Shown one piece after another: positions 13,601 through 25,706 of a DNA stretch of 64,000 nucleotides (position 1 is the first letter of the stretch; each line of letters opens with the position of its first letter). Both the position numbers and the translations under genes were made by a program. A model generated the notes under the pieces. It was not told where the DNA came from. It did not search any database and was given only the letters and a program-made list of their open reading frames with translations. This stretch comes from Atriophallophorus winterbourni (lineage: Eukaryota; Platyhelminthes; Trematoda; Plagiorchiida; Microphallidae): the NCBI GenBank assembly GCA_013407085.1, contig JACCGJ010006000.1, forward strand, positions 1 to 64,000, read 5' to 3'.

Positions 13601-14935
13601 GCTAGAATTGCATTAACTTCACGTAAACCGTTCAAATGTATCACCATAATTTTAAAATAAATAGCGATCGGGAAATTACGAAATATCAGAAAACTAACCA
13701 GTTCCAATGCTGAACCACACATTTACAAAATTACCATAATAGAATCGACGCATCACACACTAATGAATGAGATTTAATTTTCATTCTACGAAACAAGATG
13801 GAATTAACTCGAAAAACGGAGATAGTTCAGCTGGAGATATCTGGTCTTGTGTTATTGTCAACGTACATGAAACATCTCACAATCTCACTTCATGCGAAGA
13901 ATGTAGAAGACGGAACACTGGTAGTATAAAGTATATTGTACGTTCTCTGTAAAGTATCCGTAGAAATATCTGAGTGCTTCTAACGGAAAAGAATGCAAAA
14001 TACTATAAACGATCCAGACGAGCTAAATTGATAAGAAATGTTATAGATAGACCTTATTTGAACCTCACATTTAAAAGGAGTTGAGACTGGCTATGTTTCT
14101 TTGAACGTGCTCATAGGTATGTGGATCCTGGTGAAGCATATACAGCTAGAACCCAACATTCTTATATGCATCCATATTTGTCATGTTTACTCACGCCTTA
14201 GACATTAGAAGTTTGATCAATCAATTTAATCACATATTGCATATTGTCTCTAGTTGCGTTTTTCGATGCATTCACTTTTCAGTTAGCCTTAACGTTGGTT
14301 TCATCACATACAATATTGAAAACACCGGTTTTCGTTCAATCCAAGAAATTGAGCAACGGTACACCGGATTAGTGCTTACACAGTTGATCGTCAAAGAAAA
14401 CCAAGTGTTTAGAATTATAAAATCTAGATTGGCACGTTTGACACATACATTCATGTGCAATATGAACTGAACTGAACTAAAGACGAACAGCTTTCAAGTC
14501 GATACTGTTGCTGAACTCAGAGCTCGTTGTGTCTAAGTAAAAACACTCAAAATCATTATCTTGTCTCGAGGAAATTCAAATGAGAATATTCATTTATTTT
14601 CCGACAAATAATACTTTTTATAAATCAACACTACATTCAAGATCCTCACAAATGTAACTCATAACCTTAGCATATTTATTCTTAAAAAAACTACATTTAT
14701 TTTGCAGTTTGCAGTTGTAATCAATCCAGGAACAAGCAACCTGTTATTCTGCGATTCGGAATAAGCCTTTTGCAGTTCTTCTTAGTTGAATTAGAAAATC
14801 GAAGTTCACATTTTCTGCCTTACGCTTATCACGTTTAGCTGAAAATATTTATTTTCAACAATTAAAAATCTTGATACATAGATTGCAACGTAAATTCAGG
14901 CATTTTTCAATAATTTTAAGATACAGATATAATGT
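13601..14935. other. Arm DNA without recognised genes
   Basis: This region is mirrored at about 30905-32221 and partly in the centre at about 23766-24626. It has open frames of 61 and 95 codons (13767-13952; 14183-14470) that I cannot assign and that differ by indels between copies. For example, a 15 bp deletion near 31624 removes five codons of the second. A short GAACT pentanucleotide run lies near 14464 and varies slightly among the three copies. Confidence 0.45.
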
Positions 14936-15003
14936 GTTCTGGGTAGAAGTTAAAACCACCACCCTTGCAGTCCTGAGGTCGCAGGTTCGAGTCCCGGTGG
15001 CTA
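14936..15003 (+). other. tRNA-like B-box relic (possible SINE head), left arm
   Basis: The bases 'ggttcgagtcc' at 14984-14994 match the RNA polymerase III B box (GGTTCRANNCC), followed by 'cggtgg'. A plausible but weak A-box-like stretch ('tgggtagaagt') lies ~40 bp upstream. The T-arm stem pairs at only about 3 of 5 positions and no acceptor stem closes, so this is not a working tRNA gene. The most likely origin is a tRNA-derived SINE or a tRNA fossil carried with the arm. Confidence 0.5.
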
Positions 15004-15704
15004 AATAATTTCCTGTAAATAATTTGTCATCGAATTGAAGACACATCACTTCTTCCCAATAGCGTTGTCTAACTTCTATATCCCTTATCTCAATTTCAAT
15101 TTTGTATGTATATGCAAAATTGAATGCCGAATGGTATACACGTGATGAAGCATTTATGGTGAAGCTTTGGCAGTACGATTGCAGAAACACAGAAACGAGC
15201 ATGCTCATTGACTCGCAATGAACCACGAATTAGTTGTTTCAAAAAGTGGTCTGATCAATCGTTTTCGTGTATATAATAATATTTCTCATTAGAATAAAGA
15301 AGAAAACGGACACTGTTAGTGGAATATTCAGCTACAACGTTTTTTAATTATCTGTAAAAACCTGATATAAGTTGAAATAAATTTAGATGACATTCTGAGA
15401 ATTACCGTTTTTTATATCAACTGAATATTGGATATTAGATGAAATTTTTACGTGAAAAAAACTAACAACAAAATACATTGATCACTTGCTTACTATTTAT
15501 TCAACCCGATAAATTCCAAATTTGCTTTTCAACGCAACATGACAAAAAATTGTTTGAAATTCCACCGAAGTATATGGAAAAAATATTAATTCGTATTCTT
15601 ATTCAACCTTGCAATTAAAAATATTTTTACATGAAATATTAAAACGATATAATTGTGTGCTTCACACGGTTTCGAAAAAATGATTTTCTTCAGACTTTCA
15701 CCAT
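15004..15704. other. AT-rich arm DNA downstream of the LINE
   Basis: This stretch lies between the tRNA-like relic and the broken 3' side of the CR1-like LINE. It is mirrored at 29751-30832 (with the solo LTR inserted there) and partly in the centre at 23258-23718. No gene is recognised. It may include LINE 3' UTR, but I see no poly(A) signal and tail pair to prove it. Confidence 0.45.
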
Positions 15705-16290
15705 TTAGTTATTTTCTGTTTCTATTAGTTTCTGGAACAATATTCTTTTTTCTCTTTTTTCTGAATTGATTGATTCGATCGACTTCACAAGACAACCTTG
15801 AGTACCCAGACACTCCAACTTCACGAGCAATCGGCGGTTTGGCAATCTATCAAACGCCTTACTGAAGTCAATAAAAACGACATCGATCGCTTGATCAGAA
15901 TCAGTCAAAGCACACCAAATTTCTCGGTCCAGAAGTAGATTACTTGCGCATGAGAAATTTTGGTGAATCCGTGTTGTTTTAGACACCAACGCCCACACAA
16001 CAAAAGAAAGATCTCTATTTTCCTCTTGAGCCACTTCTCTAAAGATTTATCCGTTGAAAAAGTCAATATGACGGGTCTGTAATTGGTTGGACAACTAGGG
16101 TCCCTACTCATAAACATTGATTTAATTATACCATGTTTCCAATTTTGTGGCAAAGACACCGAACGTAACAGATTTTGTTAAACAACCTGACAATCGGATC
16201 TCACAACACGTCTGACAGTGGTTGTAAAACCAACGGATTAATAACGTCTGGTCCTGGCGCGGATTGTGTGCCTAACTGCTCCAACATGAG
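15705..16290 (-). pseudogene. CR1-like LINE reverse transcriptase fragment, left arm
   Basis: On the minus strand the fingers and first palm segment of a non-LTR reverse transcriptase can be followed: a PGPD-type stretch near 16230, then SLPQNWKHGIIKS, then NYRPVILTF, then motif A in VVFIDFSKAFDRLP near 15860. The order and wording fit the CR1/Jockey group. A frameshift splits the fragment near 15960. After 'LLVKLECLG' the homology fades and ends near 15705, so motifs B and C (the FADD-type catalytic centre) are absent. The element was truncated before or during arm formation because all copies lack this part. It cannot encode a working polymerase. Confidence 0.85.
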
Positions 16291-17220
16291 AGTGTTCAAT
16301 GTCTTCCAGACAGTACACAGGGGCATGTTGCTTAACTAGGACTCGAGCTTTCAAACCATCCTCAGTAATGTCTAACCCTTAATAGTATCTATCAAATTAT
16401 AGATATATGGATATGCCTTTCTGCAGGGACCAATGTATGCGAATAGACGTTTTGGTGCACAAGTAGACTCGTAAAACATTCGCTGCTCGTACAACATAAT
16501 TCTTCTGCATTTCCATGCCGTTCAGATGTTTCTAGCTTGCCTATAATTGTTATAGTCAGTGGAGTTCTTCCTGCATACGAATATTGAGAGGAGCTTTTGA
16601 TGTTGCCGCAAAGGTTTCTGAAACTCCTTGTGAAACCAAGGGGAACATTTCGCCTTACGACGACATGTCAACAACGGAACAGCCATCCTAATAATTGTCC
16701 AGATATTATTCCGGATCACCAGCCAACGATCCTAAACATCAGATGATTGATCGACTGACCAATCGAGAGATAAAGCAACATCAGCATCACATTCCTATAA
16801 CCTATCAGCATCTGCATTCCAAAAATCCCTTCAGGGAAATGGATCTGGTTCCTAGCCAGTGTTGAATTTTCAAATAAAACGCAAGTTGGCCTGACCACTA
16901 CAGCCTAATGGAGCTTCAGTCCGAAGCTGAGTAATATCGGACTGCGTTGGATTGAATAGCAATTGCAAAATGGACTGTCACCCAGTAGGGCTTACTCTGA
17001 TTAGATAGAAAACATAATGCACGAGGCCCACATCAACCACGGCGTCCAATAAGACCTGCTTGAATGACCCAGAAGCATCCTCTAGCGATGTCAAATTATT
17101 ACTAGGAGCATTGAAATCGGTAATAATCAAGAAGTTTGAGATTCAACCATACTGACAGTTCTGTGATATCAATGTATCTGCCTGAGTGATAGGAAAACGA
17201 TAAACGACACCTACTGTAGC
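16291..17220 (-). pseudogene. CR1-like LINE endonuclease C-terminal part and linker, left arm
   Basis: This part lies downstream of the endonuclease core on the minus strand. Recognisable pieces are a TDFNAP motif near 17115 (equivalent to the GDFN motif of APE endonucleases), a 'DSILHLLF'-like strand near 16960, the CSPWFHKEFQKPLRQ linker near 16640, and 'CAPKRLFAYIG' near 16440. Several stops and frame changes interrupt it, for example before and after the PWFHKEF block. The TAA-rich insertion at 17225 cuts it away from the N-terminal half of the endonuclease. Confidence 0.75.
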
Positions 17221-18016
<796 letters not shown>

Positions 18017-18351
18017 AATGAAGCGTTGTCCTTATACGGCACCATAAGCTCTCATACATATCGGCAGTGCTCGAAATAAGCAAACGCTTCGAAGGAAATA
18101 TGTTGTTGAAAGTATAAAACAACCCGACCAGTGATCCTAGCGTCTGTTCGATCTTCGCGAATGAGTTTATATCCAGCTAGGGCCAGCCAGATATCATCCT
18201 GCTCAGGGGAGAGCCTGGTTTCCATTATCGCAATGATCGCAATAATCCGCTCGAAGAATTCATCCAGTTTGTTTCTCGAACTCAACGCATTATAATAAAT
18301 CACTTTTAAAGATCCAGATCCCTCCAGATTCCTTTCTTCAGGAGCTCCCAA
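18017..18351 (-). pseudogene. CR1-like LINE APE endonuclease N-terminus, left arm
   Basis: The minus-strand frame carries the opening of an apurinic-type endonuclease. It has 'LKVIYYNALSSRNKLDE', then 'METRLSPEQDD' with the catalytic Glu of the ET motif, then 'GYKLIREDRT'. These match the order in CR1-group pol proteins. The frame is disturbed after 'FQQHISF', where the left arm differs from the other copies, and it is then cut by the TAA insertion. ORF1 ends just upstream with a short overlap. Confidence 0.8.
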
Positions 18352-19427
18352 CGAACGTTTGGCCTCATCATCACAACCCGAAAATCCACCATGCGCAAGT
18401 TAGTTTCACCTGCGGCTATGCGCTCGCTAATCACCTGAGTTGCTTTTCGCATTTCCACACGATCTTCCGTAGAGAGATCACACAGGATTCGAGATTTACT
18501 ACCCTTCAACCTGTGAGTATCCTTCAGCAATGAGGTCAATTGTTCAAGGGAGTGTAACACAATCTTTACCGCTCTGGGGTGTTCACTTGGCGCTGTCATG
18601 CGGTATAGACGAAACGCTGTTGGGATCTTTATACCATTTTTCCTTAGTCGAAAATTAGGGCCTGCGCATATTTCAAAAAATCGCGTTAATGTTCAACCCT
18701 GTGTATCGTAAGAGCAACTTTTTGCTCCGGCGCATTGAGACAAATGATGCAGGATCATCTACTCTCATCAGTGGTAAAGCTCTGGTCATTTTTCTTGATT
18801 GCTTTATCAGGCTGTGGTAGTTCCTTGACCTCTTTGGGTTGATGCACGTTTTTTGCACCGGCATGACTAACTCTATCTGTTTGACGGATTACAGGGGAGG
18901 AAAATACCTCCCCAAAAGTGCGTACATATTCCGATTGCACGCAAACTTGCGGTGCAAAAGATGTGTAGTGGGTATCCTCTTTGGAGGGTGAGCCATTATT
19001 TACAACCCTCATTAAGACCTTCAGAGTTCTTAGCAGAAGCCGTGTAAACTTGAAGCGGAGTACCTGCGAGCTTAAAACGAGTCGGTGGAAGGCTTATCTT
19101 ACATAAAGTGGAAATAATATCGCATGAATTTTTCTGAAGCCTACGATACATCTCCGGCTTTATTCCACAACATCGAATAGGCATCCATATTGAGCATGTT
19201 TCATATGGAACAGCTTTAGCGTTATTAGCGACCTGCTTCGAAGAAACAAGACAAGAATCACAAGATTGAGCAGCGGAGCCTGCATTCTCTTGAGGCTTCA
19301 TTGCAGTCGATGCTTCATGATATACTTTTGCAGATTTACGAGTCGTAGTATGTTCAAGTACATTAAAAATAGAATAAAAGTTCTTGTGATAAACTTTAAA
19401 TATCTCGGATTCCCACAAGAATATCAA
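18306..19427 (-). pseudogene. CR1-like LINE ORF1 remnant, left arm
   Basis: Three minus-strand frames (18996-19427, 18755-19012, 18306-18599) line up in order as one broken ORF1. The last is the most telling: 'RAVKIVLHSLEQ', 'GSKSRILCDLSTEDRV' and 'MVDFRVV' fit the C-terminal domain of ORF1 proteins of flatworm CR1-type elements. The middle frame is Ser/Lys/Pro-rich. The same breaks occur in the right arm, so ORF1 was already dead when the arms separated. No zinc knuckle is visible. Confidence 0.65.
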
Positions 19428-20519
19428 AATATCGTAAGAATCAAATTTTAACGTTGACCTCGTTTACTACCACAGTTAAATTTAGGATGAATTGATTATA
19501 AAAGTAGCAAAACTGAGTGAATGTCATACGTGAAGAGAGACTTGATTTCAAAGCACGAAAAAGAGACCATGAGTATAATGAATTTAATAATCCAGGACAG
19601 TTTGGCAGCTAGTCCTTTGGTGAAAATTGTCATGGCTCTTCTTTCATACCGAAAAATTTCGAAATATCAACATGCAGAAATCAAGACGAATTACAGTCAA
19701 CCTTTAAACAGCGTTATCCTGGAAGATTATTAACCTCAAAATTTCATGTCATAAATTGTTCTTAAATTGAACCATAGTGAGAAAATGCATAATTTTAATG
19801 TGATTGCTGATGAATTTGCTTCATGTCAATCTTCTTGATCATAATGACAATTTCTTACTGAGATGATAAATTTTGAAAACAAATTCAACGTGATATTAAT
19901 ATAGAGAGAAAACAAAAAAAGTTCTTTAATAAAAATATACAGGTTGACGATAATTTTGTTTTAGTCATTCAGCTTTAGAGTTTTATGCTATCGAGGTTGA
20001 AGAACCTTATGAATAATTATTCTGATTGCTGATAAAATGTTTTATTTCCATTCTCTTAATCTTTATCTCTTAATTTTTTACTTTGATGATCAGTTTCAGT
20101 AACAAGGCGTAGTGTACAAATTCAACAAAATCTTAATGAAAAGAGAAACCAAAATGTTCATCGTTAAAATTATCCAGGTTGAATTTAATTATTTTTCATT
20201 TCATGCCCTTATAAAAAGTAGTCGTGCAGCCTTCCTTATAATACTGCGTTCAATCCTGGGCAGCGTACTTAAAAAAGGATATTGCATGTCTCTAAAGGGT
20301 CCATCGCCTTGTGTCTAGGATGGTTGAGGGTCAGACAGGTAAAACCTATGGGGCAAGACTCACGGATGGTTTGAACACATTATCAGGAAAGACAGTTTAC
20401 CGTATTCACTGTTTATAAGCCCCTCGTTCATCAATGAACAGATATTTGGGTAAGTATTCTCCTAGAGAGACTACGCACCAAAATGTTTTCATTTAGTTCA
20501 CGATTGACATACAGTATAT
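19428..20519. other. AT-rich arm DNA
   Basis: This region is mirrored at about 25707-26819. No gene is recognised; frames at 19521-19733 and 20112-20318 are short and unassigned. It may include LINE 5' UTR, but there is no clear boundary. The right arm carries 21 extra bp near 26630. Confidence 0.4.
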
Positions 20520-20880
20520 CTCACGTGCTCCAATTCCTATCACTGACTCATTATCTACAACGAGTGTGATAGAGTTGCCACTCTCCCTCGACCTCAGCGA
20601 AATCGGAAGCTACTGATGCCGGCATGAAACAGCTCAGGGACTCGATATCATACTTCTTTCTTTGCCCGATGGCTGGGGCTATGACATTTGCGTCTTATCG
20701 CTAGGCGGCCTTCGACTTCTTATCCCATCTGCATTTAGACGGCGCATTATTCTTAACATACACAATATTTCCCATCTTGGTATCCATGCTAGCGCTAAGT
20801 TTCTCACGAAACATTTGTATGGCCAGAAAACAGTGGATACGTGCAGCATGACACTCTCATTGCAACCACGCCAGTTGGGA
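20520..20880 (+). pseudogene. Ty3/gypsy RNase H-to-integrase zinc-finger remnant, left arm
   Basis: One frame reads through from an 'SRAPIPI' stretch, like the end of the RNase H region ahead of integrase, then a linker with one stop near 20620, then 'LLIPSAFRRRIILNIHN', then 'ISHLGIHASAKFLTKHLYG'. The last two blocks match the N-terminal H-x3-H half of the gypsy integrase HHCC zinc finger. The two cysteines that should follow are not seen and homology stops at 20880. This is a short dead fragment. It is mirrored in the right arm with a handful of changes. Confidence 0.7.
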
Positions 20881-21355
20881 TAATAACCACTTGTACATCA
20901 ATTATTTACTTATATCCGCCAACAACCTACAGCACACGCCTTCCACGGATTACCGACGCTTGTTTCCATCCCATCCGGTAGCCCCAACCATCAGCACTTT
21001 CGCATAACACTAAACCTATCAGACAAGGTCCTTACCAGCCCGACTACACGCTACTTAGCTTTTTCCAGGCGAGGCGGTTAGCCATCAAACCTGGAGGTGC
21101 AGGAAATTATCAGTACGGACTATGTTTTCAAAGCATCTGGTTCCTCGTTTCCAAGCCTACGGATCTGCCTACATCTGCTCCAACTGGGTTCATACTAAGA
21201 CCATGTCAGACGGGCGATTCTCGATAGCAGCACGTTCACCCCATGTTAGACGTGACAGGGCTTAGTACTGATCTGTGTTTTGTGTATCATACTTTGGTCA
21301 CTACCGACAATCAATGGCCTTGGCTGACTTCGAAGTGACTGGTTGCTAAGATCCT
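20881..21355. other. Inner arm DNA, unassigned
   Basis: This GC-richer stretch (mirrored at about 24870-25345) lies between the gypsy remnant and the palindrome centre. No reading frame or element family is recognised. Its end at 'gatcctat' is where the two arms stop pairing. Confidence 0.5.
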
Positions 21356-21363
21356 ATATTGCA

Positions 21364-23257
21364 CTCACAGGTTGAAGGGTAGTAAATTTCGAATCCTGTG
21401 TGATCTCTCTACGTAAGATCGTGTGAAAATGCGAAAAGCAACTCAGGTGATTAGCGAGCGCATAGCCGCAGGTGAAACAAACTTGCGCTTGGTGGATTTT
21501 CGGGTTGTGGAGATGAGGATAAACGTTCGTTGGGAGCTCCTGAAAAAAGGAATCTGGAGGGATCTGGATCTTTAAAAGTGATTTATTATAATGCGTTGAG
21601 TTTGAGAAACAAACTGGATGAATTCTTCGAGCTGATTATTGCGATCATTGCGATAATGGAAATCAGGCTCTCCCCTGAGCAGGATGATATCTGGCTGGCC
21701 CTACCTGGATATAATTTCATTCGCGAAGATCAAACAGACGCTAGGATCACTGGTCGGGTTGTTTTATGCTTCCAACAACATATTTCCTTCGTAGCGTTCG
21801 CTCATTTCAAGCAGACTGTCGATATGTGTGAGAGCTTATGGTGCCGTATAAGGACAACGCTTCATTTGCTACAGTAGGTGTCGTTTATCGTTTTCCTATC
21901 ACTCAGGCAGATACATTGATATCACAGAACTGTCAGTATGGTTGAATCTCAAACTTCTTGATTATTACCGATTTCAATGCTCCTAGTAATAATTTGACAT
22001 CGCTAGAGGATGCTTCTGGGTCATTCAAGCAGGTCTTATTGGACGCTGTGGTTGATGTGGGCCTCGTGCATTATGTCTCCTATCTAGTCAGAGTAAGCCC
22101 TACTGGGTGACAGTCCATTTTGCACTTGCTATTCAATCCAACGCAGTCCGATATTACTCAGCTTCGGACTGAAGCTCCAACTTGCGTTTTATTTGAAAAT
22201 TCAACACTGGCTAGGAACCAGATCCATTTCCCTGAAGGGAATTATGGAATGCAGATGCTGATAGGTTATAGGAATGTGATGCTGATGTTGCTTCATCTCT
22301 CGATTGGTCAGTCGATCAATCATCTGATGTTGAAGATCGTTGGCTGGTGATCCTGAATAATATCTGGACAATTATTAGGATGGCTGTTCCGTTGTTGACA
22401 TGTCGTCGTAAGGCGAAATGTTCCCCTTGGTTTCACAAGGAGTTTCAGAAACCTTTGCGGCAACATCAAAAGCTCCTCTCAATATTCGTAAGCAGGAAGA
22501 ACTCCACTGACTATAACAAATTTAGGCAAGCCAGAAACATCTGAACGGCATAGAAATGCATAAGAATTATGTTGTACGAGCAGCGAATGTTTTACGAGTC
22601 TACTTGTGCACCAAAACGTCTATTCGCATACATTGGTCCCTGCAGAAAGGCATATCCATATATCTATAATTTGATAGATACTACTAAGGGTAGGACATTA
22701 CTGAGGATGGTTTGAAAGCTCGAGTCCTAGTTAAGCAACATGCCCCTGTGTACTGTCTGGAAGACATTGAACACTCTCATGTTGGAACAGTTAGGCACAC
22801 AATCCGCGCCAGGACCAGACGTTATTAATCCGTTGGTTTTACAACCACTGTCAGACGTGTTGTGAGATCCGATTGTCAGGTTGTTTAACAAAATCTGTTA
22901 CGTTCGGTGTCTTTGCCACAAAATTGGAAACATGGTATAATTAAATCAATGTTTATGAGTAGGGACCCTAGTTGTCCAACCAATTACAGACCCGTCATAT
23001 TGACTTTTTTAACTTATAAATCTTTAGAGAAGTCGCTCAAGAGGAAAATAGAGATCTTTCTTTTGTTGTGTGGGCGTTGGTGTCTAAAACAACACGGATT
23101 CACCAAAACTTTCTCATGCGCAAGTAATCTACTTCTGGACCGAGAAATTTGGTGTGCTTTGACTGATTCTGATCAAGCGATCGATGTCGTTTTTATTGAC
23201 TTCAGTAAGGCGTTTGACAGAGTGCCATACCGCCGATTGCTCGTGAAGTTGGAGTGT
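21364..23257 (+). pseudogene. CR1-like LINE fragment, centre copy
   Basis: This is the third copy of the LINE, on the plus strand. It begins inside ORF1 (the 'GSKFRILCDLS' block, with a nonsense change at the following Glu), then shows the endonuclease start ('LKVIYYNALSLRNKLDE', 'MEIRLSPEQ', where the catalytic ET is changed to EI), TDFNAP near 21975, the CSPWFHKEFQKPLRQ linker near 22430, and reverse transcriptase up to 'VVFIDFSKAFDRVP' near 23190. It stops at 'LLVKLEC' where a 345 bp deletion begins. It has both extra damage and some better-preserved stretches than the arm copies, such as a longer uninterrupted RT frame at 22907-23260. Confidence 0.85.
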
Positions 23258-24626
23258 TAGATTTTCACGTAAATATTTCATCTAATATCCAATATTCAGT
23301 TGATATAAAAAACGGTAATTCTCAGAATGTCATCTAAATTTATTTCAACTTATATCATGTTTCTACAAATAATTAACAAACGTTGTAGCTGAATATTCCA
23401 CCTGACAGTGTCCGTTTTCTTCTTTATTATAATGAGAAATATTATTATATACACGAAACGATTGATCAGACTACTTTTTGAAACAACTAATTCGTGGTTC
23501 ATTGCGAGTCAATGAGCATGCTCGTTTCTGTGTTTCTGCAATCGTACTGCCAAAGCTTCACCATAAATGCTTCATCACGTGAATACCATTCGGCATTCAA
23601 TTTTGCATATACATACAAAATTGAAATTCAGATAAGGGATATAGAAGTCAGACAACGCTATTGGGAAGAAGTGATGTGTCTTCAATCCGATGACAAATTA
23701 TTCACAGAAAATAATTTCGCCACCGGGACTCGAACCTGCGACCTCAGGACTTCTACCCAGAACACATTATATCTCTATCTTAAAATTATTGAAAAATGTC
23801 TGAATTTACGTTGCAATCTATGTATCAAGATTTTTAATTGTTGAAAATAAATATTTTCAGCTAAACGTGATAAGCGTTAGGCAGAAAATGTGAACTTGTA
23901 TTTTCTAATTTAACTAAGAAGAACTGCCAAAGGCTTATTTCGAATCGCAGAATAACAGGTTGCTTGTTCCTGGATTGATAAAAAACTGCAAACTGCAAAA
24001 TAAATGTAGTATTTTTAAGAATAAATATGCTTAGGTTAATAGTTACATTCGTGACTATCTTGAATGTAGTGTTGATTTATAAAAAGTATTATTTGTCGGA
24101 AAATAAGATGAATATTCTCATTTGAATTTGCTCGAGACAAGATAATGATTTTGAGTGTTTGTACTTAGACACAACGAGCTCTGAGTACAGCAGCAGTATC
24201 GACTTGAAAGCTGGTCGTCTTTAGTTCAGTTCAGTTCAGTTTATATTGCACATGAATATATGTGTCAAACGTGCCAATCTAGATTTTATAATTCTAAACA
24301 CTTAATTTTATTTGACGATCAACTGCGTAAGCACTAATCCGGTGTACCGTTGCTCAATTTCTTGGATTGAACGAAAACCGGTGTTTTCAATATTGTATGT
24401 GATGAAACCAACGTTAAGGCTGACTGAAAAGTGAATGCATCGAAAAACGCAACTAGAGACAATATGCAATATGTGATTAAATTGATTGATCAAACTTCTA
24501 ATGTCTAAGGCGTGAGTAAACATGACAAATATGGATGCATATAAGAATTTTGGGTTCTAGCTGTATATGCTTCACCAGGATCCACATACCCATGGGCACG
24601 TTCATAGAAATATAGCCAGTAGAAGA
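23258..24626 (+). repeat. Third copy of mid-arm DNA in palindrome centre
   Basis: This segment is in direct orientation with right-arm ~29990-31735 (the tRNA-like relic and the DNA beyond it). The solo LTR is absent: 'ctttttgaaacaactaattc' is uninterrupted near 23480. The match ends abruptly after 'atagccagt' at 24626, where the right arm continues with different sequence. Confidence 0.85.
23719..23765 (-). other. tRNA-like B-box relic, centre copy (deleted)
   Basis: The minus-strand B box 'ggttcgagtcc' is at 23726-23736. Compared with the arm copies this one lacks about 24 bp just upstream of the T arm: 'cctcaggac' is joined directly to 'ttctaccc'. The A-to-B spacing is therefore lost. Confidence 0.45.
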
Positions 24627-24869
24627 CCACTACAGTAATGTCCCCCAAGAATATAGGAGAAAAAGCGCTGAATAATGAATGTTTATCGAAAAATCCAAAA
24701 CGTGTACGAAGGTACAGCGGAACAATCACGGAACACGAATTAAGGGAAATTAACTTAAAGTCAAGTTGTTACAAAGCTCTTTTCCAAAAAGTCTGATCAG
24801 AGGAAACGTCTAATCAGGAATTGACATTTGGACTCGCCAAGCGGTGTCAGGTCGTTCCATGCTGCAAGA
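24627..24869. other. Unique spacer at palindrome centre
   Basis: This is the only part of the palindrome without a partner elsewhere in the window. No gene is recognised. Confidence 0.6.
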
Positions 24870-25345
24870 TAGGATCTCAGCAACCAGTCACTTCGAAGTC
24901 AGCCAAGGCACTTGATTGTCGGTAGTGACCAAAGTATGATACGCGAAACACAGATCAGTACCAAGCCGAGTCACGTCTAACATGGGGTGAACGTGCTGCT
25001 AGCGAGAATCGCCCGTCTGACATGGTCTTAGTATGAACCCAGTTGGAGCAGATGTAGGCAGATCCGTAGGCTTGGAAACGAAGAACCAGATGCTTTGAAA
25101 ACATAGTCCGTACTGATAATTTCCTGCACCCCCAGGTTTGATGGCTAACCGTCTCGCCCGGAAAAAGCTAAGTGGCGTGTAGTCGAGCTGGTAAGGACCT
25201 TGTCTGATAGGTTTAGTGTTATGCGAAAGTGCTGATGGTTGGGGCTACCGGGTGGGATGGAAACAAGCGTCGGTAATCCGTGGAAGGCGTGTGCTGTAGG
25301 TTGTTGGCGGACATAAGTAAATAATTGATGTACAAGTGGTTATTA

Positions 25346-25706
25346 TCCCAAATAGCGTGGTTGCCATGAGAGTGTCATGCTGCACGTATCCACTGTTTTC
25401 TGGCCATACAAATGTTTCGTGAGAAACTTAGCGCTAGCATGGATACCAAGATGGGAAATATTGTGTATGTTAAGAATAATGCGCCGTCTAAATGCAGATG
25501 GGATAAGAAGTCGAAGGCCGCCTAGCGATAAGACGCAAATGTCATAGCCCCAGGCATCGGGCAAAGAAAGAAGTATGATATCGAGTCCCTGAGCTGTTTC
25601 ATGCCGGCATCAGTAGCTTCCGATTTCGCTGAGGTCGAGGGAGAGTGGCAACTCTATCACACTCGTTGTAGATAATGAGTCAGTGATAGGAATTGGAGCA
25701 CGTGAG
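25346..25706 (-). pseudogene. Ty3/gypsy integrase zinc-finger remnant, right arm
   Basis: This is the mirror copy of the left-arm remnant. The minus-strand frame keeps 'GLRLLIPSAFRRRI' and 'HNISHLGIHA' with the H-x3-H pair, and again lacks the following C-x2-C. A G-to-A type change (Asp-Gly to Asp-Ala) just before 'WGYDICVL' and changes after 'TMTLS' separate it from the left copy. Confidence 0.7.

Larger units (their letters stand above)
21356..24869. repeat. Palindrome centre with truncated third arm copy
   Basis: The 3.5 kb between the arms is not unique. 21364-23257 matches right-arm 27728-29646 in the same orientation, and 23258-24626 matches right-arm ~29990-31735, again directly. About 345 bp (right-arm 29646-29990) is missing at a junction with a short 'tgt' microhomology, and the 370 bp LTR is absent. 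Only about 240 bp (24627-24869) has no partner in the arms. The centre is therefore a third partial copy in direct orientation with the right arm and inverted to the left arm. Confidence 0.9.

Noticed and set aside
14936..15003. Functional tRNA gene
   Set aside because: Only the B-box/T-arm part is convincing. The T stem is mispaired, there is no acceptor stem, and the A box is weak.
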